Of a DNA stretch of 64,000 nucleotides, positions 62,001 to 64,000 are shown one piece after another; positions within the stretch are counted from its first letter, which is position 1, and each line of letters begins with the position of its first letter. Source of the DNA: Epithemia pelagica (taxonomy: Eukaryota > Bacillariophyta > Bacillariophyceae > Surirellales > Surirellaceae); contig OX337239.1 of NCBI GenBank assembly GCA_946965045.2, positions 1 through 64,000 of the forward strand, written 5' to 3'. A model generated the notes under the pieces. It worked only from the letters and a program-made list of their open reading frames with translations. It was not told the DNA's origin and did not search any database. Both the position numbers and the translations under genes were made by a program.

Positions 62001-63616
62001 GGCCAGACGCCTTCAGGACGAGAATTTCGCCTGCTTGAGGATGGACTGGAGGGTGGATGGTTTCTTGGGGCAGCGGCGGGTGGTACCGGAGGCAAGGCCA
62101 GCTGTTCCTTGACAGCATTTTGAACCATACTAGCAATCTGCGCTTGGAGATCCACCGTTTCTTTTTCTTCCTCGGTTTCATTCTTGGCAAACTTCTTGAG
62201 TTCTTTTGCTACAACCGAGGCCAATTGTCGTTTGACAGACTTGGAGCGCCCTCCTTTCTTGTCATTCGGATTGTTCTTCTTCTTCGAAGGATTGGCCTTA
62301 CGCCATTCACGCAATTCATCTTTCTGCTCATCGGTTAGCTTGTCATACTCACTGGGAGTGTGATACCGAAGGTGGACACCCGTTTTGCCAATGCTTTGTT
62401 TCTTGGCCACGGTAGTTGAACTCGCCTCAGCCATCCCAGGAGTGTCATCGACTTCAATGGATGAGATTTGCGCAGCGTTGCGCTTGTTGTTTGTTGCAGC
62501 TGCCCGTTTCTTTGCAACAGGGTCATACGGCAGTAAGTGGGCAGCAGCCTTTTCAAACCTGTTGCGCATGCCATCAGGGTCGGTGTCAGTCCGAACACTG
62601 GCCATGGCGGCTTGGAGTCCTGCATCGGCACATTGGATTCCATCAAGCAAGTACCCGACACGCGTGTGTTCATTGGGTAACTGGTAAGCAACATGTTCTG
62701 CACATTGTTGCATGGAAACATATGCGTTTCTATGTTGTGCAATAAACCCTTCCAGTGGGAAACTGTTTTGGCCTTTCCAGACACGTGTGTGGAGCAGATC
62801 ATCCTGACGCTTGATCTCGGCCTCCCACTTATCTTGACCCGCATATTGGCTGGTAAGGGCCAACCATGCGCCTCTTCCATCTTTATTACATTGATAAGGT
62901 TTAATAGATGCTGCATACGTCGTCCCTCTAGTTGCTTCCTCCAGGTGGTAGTATACTGATCCATTGTCTTCTCTGTATAATTCGTGATCGTGTGATGCAC
63001 GGGCTACCAATTCCACTTCAATCGATCCGTATTCTGCAGAATGCGGCTTATTAGTGGCTTGTGGAGGAGGAACAACCGGCACATCGACTTCTTGCCGAAT
63101 CACATATGCCAATGGGATAGTCCTGACACCAATGATCCTGTGGAGGTAATCTTGGAACGCTTCGGTCCATTTGATAATTGGTAGTGCCTTGCTGATCTTC
63201 GGGACATCTGGGTCGTCTGAGTCCTTTCGAGCCTTCAACGCCTTCCATTGAACTTCAAAGTTCTTCATCACATGATTCCATCTCATATTAGGTTGGGTTA
63301 GGTCACGACCAACGGTGTTATAGTACCGCACTAGGTCACACGCCACAGTTAGACGATGTTGTGACTTGGCTCCAAATACGAACGGCGGTGTCGGAATTGT
63401 TGCACCAACAGCTGCCCCAGGGTTGGGATCTTGAACTCGTCCACCTGGTTTCCGTAGGTTGTCAGCAACCTGTTGAAGAGTCTCCTTGTCAAAGTCAGCT
63501 AGGTCAGGAATCGTCGCGATTCCTTCAACTTGAAGTTGAGCTACCGTCGGCTGGGGAATGCCCATTTGATCGGCATCTTGAAAGAAAGACGTCGTTTGGG
63601 CTGCAGTTAGTACCAT
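61985..63616 (-). CDS. copia Gag, 543 residues
   Basis: The first ATG is at 63,616 (MVLTAAQTTSFFQDADQMGI); TGA at 61,985. It has the usual length and helical composition of copia Gag proteins. The C terminus is Lys/Arg-rich (KKKNNPNDKKGGRSKSVKRQ), then has a coiled-coil-like Glu/Lys segment and a Pro-rich end. I see no CCHC knuckle in Gag itself; a Cys cluster lies at the start of Pol. Confidence 0.85.
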   Translation of the reverse strand: MVLTAAQTTSFFQDADQMGIPQPTVAQLQVEGIATIPDLADFDKETLQQVADNLRKPGGRVQDPNPGAAVGATIPTPPFVFGAKSQHRLTVACDLVRYYNTVGRDLTQPNMRWNHVMKNFEVQWKALKARKDSDDPDVPKISKALPIIKWTEAFQDYLHRIIGVRTIPLAYVIRQEVDVPVVPPPQATNKPHSAEYGSIEVELVARASHDHELYREDNGSVYYHLEEATRGTTYAASIKPYQCNKDGRGAWLALTSQYAGQDKWEAEIKRQDDLLHTRVWKGQNSFPLEGFIAQHRNAYVSMQQCAEHVAYQLPNEHTRVGYLLDGIQCADAGLQAAMASVRTDTDPDGMRNRFEKAAAHLLPYDPVAKKRAAATNNKRNAAQISSIEVDDTPGMAEASSTTVAKKQSIGKTGVHLRYHTPSEYDKLTDEQKDELREWRKANPSKKKNNPNDKKGGRSKSVKRQLASVVAKELKKFAKNETEEEKETVDLQAQIASMVQNAVKEQLALPPVPPAAAPRNHPPSSPSSSRRNSRPEGVWPCPHP

Positions 63617-63663
63617 GGTGATGTAGTTCACACGAAAAATCGGAACGAATGGGTCTGATAAAC

Positions 63664-63826
63664 TGCTAAAAGTTCGCTATCAGAAAGATTATACGTTCAT
63701 TATCGATAAAGCTACCTTGGTTTACAGGTGGGAGTCGTACACAGCTCTCACCGAATTCGGCCACATAGCCGTGGTAGCTCAGACACATTTGTCGTTCATT
63801 GCCAAATATAGGCCACAATTTCAACA
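63664..63826 (-). repeat. 5' LTR of the copia element
   Basis: 163 bp, identical to the LTR at 57,197-57,359. It is followed on the plus strand by CTTT, matching the CTTT before the other LTR. Confidence 0.9.
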
Positions 63827-64000
63827 CTTTCATCCTGTCCGTCACTCCTAGTCTCACTTCGTGATTCGGGCGATGATTGGAGTCACGAACGCGGATCACC
63901 ACACGACGCATACGCATCAAGGAACGGTCGAACCAAAAGATCCATCCTTCGATCGATCGATGGATAGAGAGAGAGACAGATTGAACGAATACTCTAGATC
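63827..64000. other. Non-coding window end
   Basis: 174 bases of flanking DNA with no gene. It contains GATCGATCGATGG and a short (GA)n run. Confidence 0.5.

Larger units (their letters stand above)
57197..63826 (-). mobile_element. Ty1/copia LTR retrotransposon, apparently complete
   Basis: Two LTRs of 163 bp, identical base by base as far as I can read, flank gag and pol on the minus strand. The LTRs start TG and end CA. A purine-rich tract (GAGAGGAG) lies just before the 3' LTR on the minus strand, and a primer-site candidate (TTTATCAGACCC) just after the 5' LTR. The 4-base CTTT lies on both sides as the likely target duplication. The diatom CoDi lineages of copia elements are the closest expectation, judging from the DSHA protease. 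Confidence 0.9.

Noticed and set aside
1-64000. tRNA, rRNA or other known structured RNA genes
   Set aside because: No cloverleaf, A/B box pair or rRNA-like sequence was recognised by eye; a covariance-model scan would be decisive and could not be run.

Overview
The window is the left end of a linear eukaryotic chromosome, almost certainly from a pennate diatom. It opens with 94 units of the telomere repeat CCCTAA. The host genes point to a diatom: a fucoxanthin-chlorophyll protein with an AFAP-type plastid presequence, a plastid carotenoid isomerase with THAF|VP targeting, genes with few short introns, secreted Asp/Tyr/Lys-rich proteins of the kind found in silica or mucilage, and a Ty1/copia retrotransposon with a DSHA protease motif. 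I cannot name the species.

Region 1 (1-28,729) is a subtelomeric mosaic. Its main component is a family of elements coding for one large protein: N-terminal zinc fingers, a central domain with the R-K-R-H-Y residues of a tyrosine recombinase, a RecQ-like helicase, and C-terminal Cys/His knuckles. The best copy is 16,466-20,260. A second copy is cut by the telomere at 562, and fragments of at least three related gene families follow. The 5' ends of these elements fall at the telomere-like sequence CCCTAAGG, and the 3' end of one family falls at CCTTAGGG. Fifteen junctions carry TTAG, eleven of them as a full TTAGGG unit. Embedded between 2,943 and 15,660 is a different multi-gene DNA transposon-like segment. 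It carries a CACTA/Plavaka-like transposase, a pair of convergent Cys-rich paralogues, a three-exon 605-residue gene, and subterminal repeats.

Region 2 (28,729-47,304) is ordinary gene space, starting with the severed 3' end of an unrecognised gene. It then holds carotenoid isomerase and FCP genes head to head, a small partial ORF, a secreted Asp/Tyr/Lys-rich protein, a phytocyanin-like copper protein, cytochrome b5, two or three secreted or membrane proteins of unknown function, and an EF-hand membrane protein.

Region 3 (48,046-55,940) is a recent head-to-tail tandem duplication of about 4 kb. Each unit holds one two-exon gene for a FYVE-like/ankyrin/RING protein.

Region 4 (56,279-63,826) holds a HIT-domain protein whose upstream region is occupied by a young, apparently complete copia retrotransposon with identical 163-bp LTRs.

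No tRNA, rRNA or CRISPR array was recognised. Exon boundaries are my own reading of GT/AG sites and frame.
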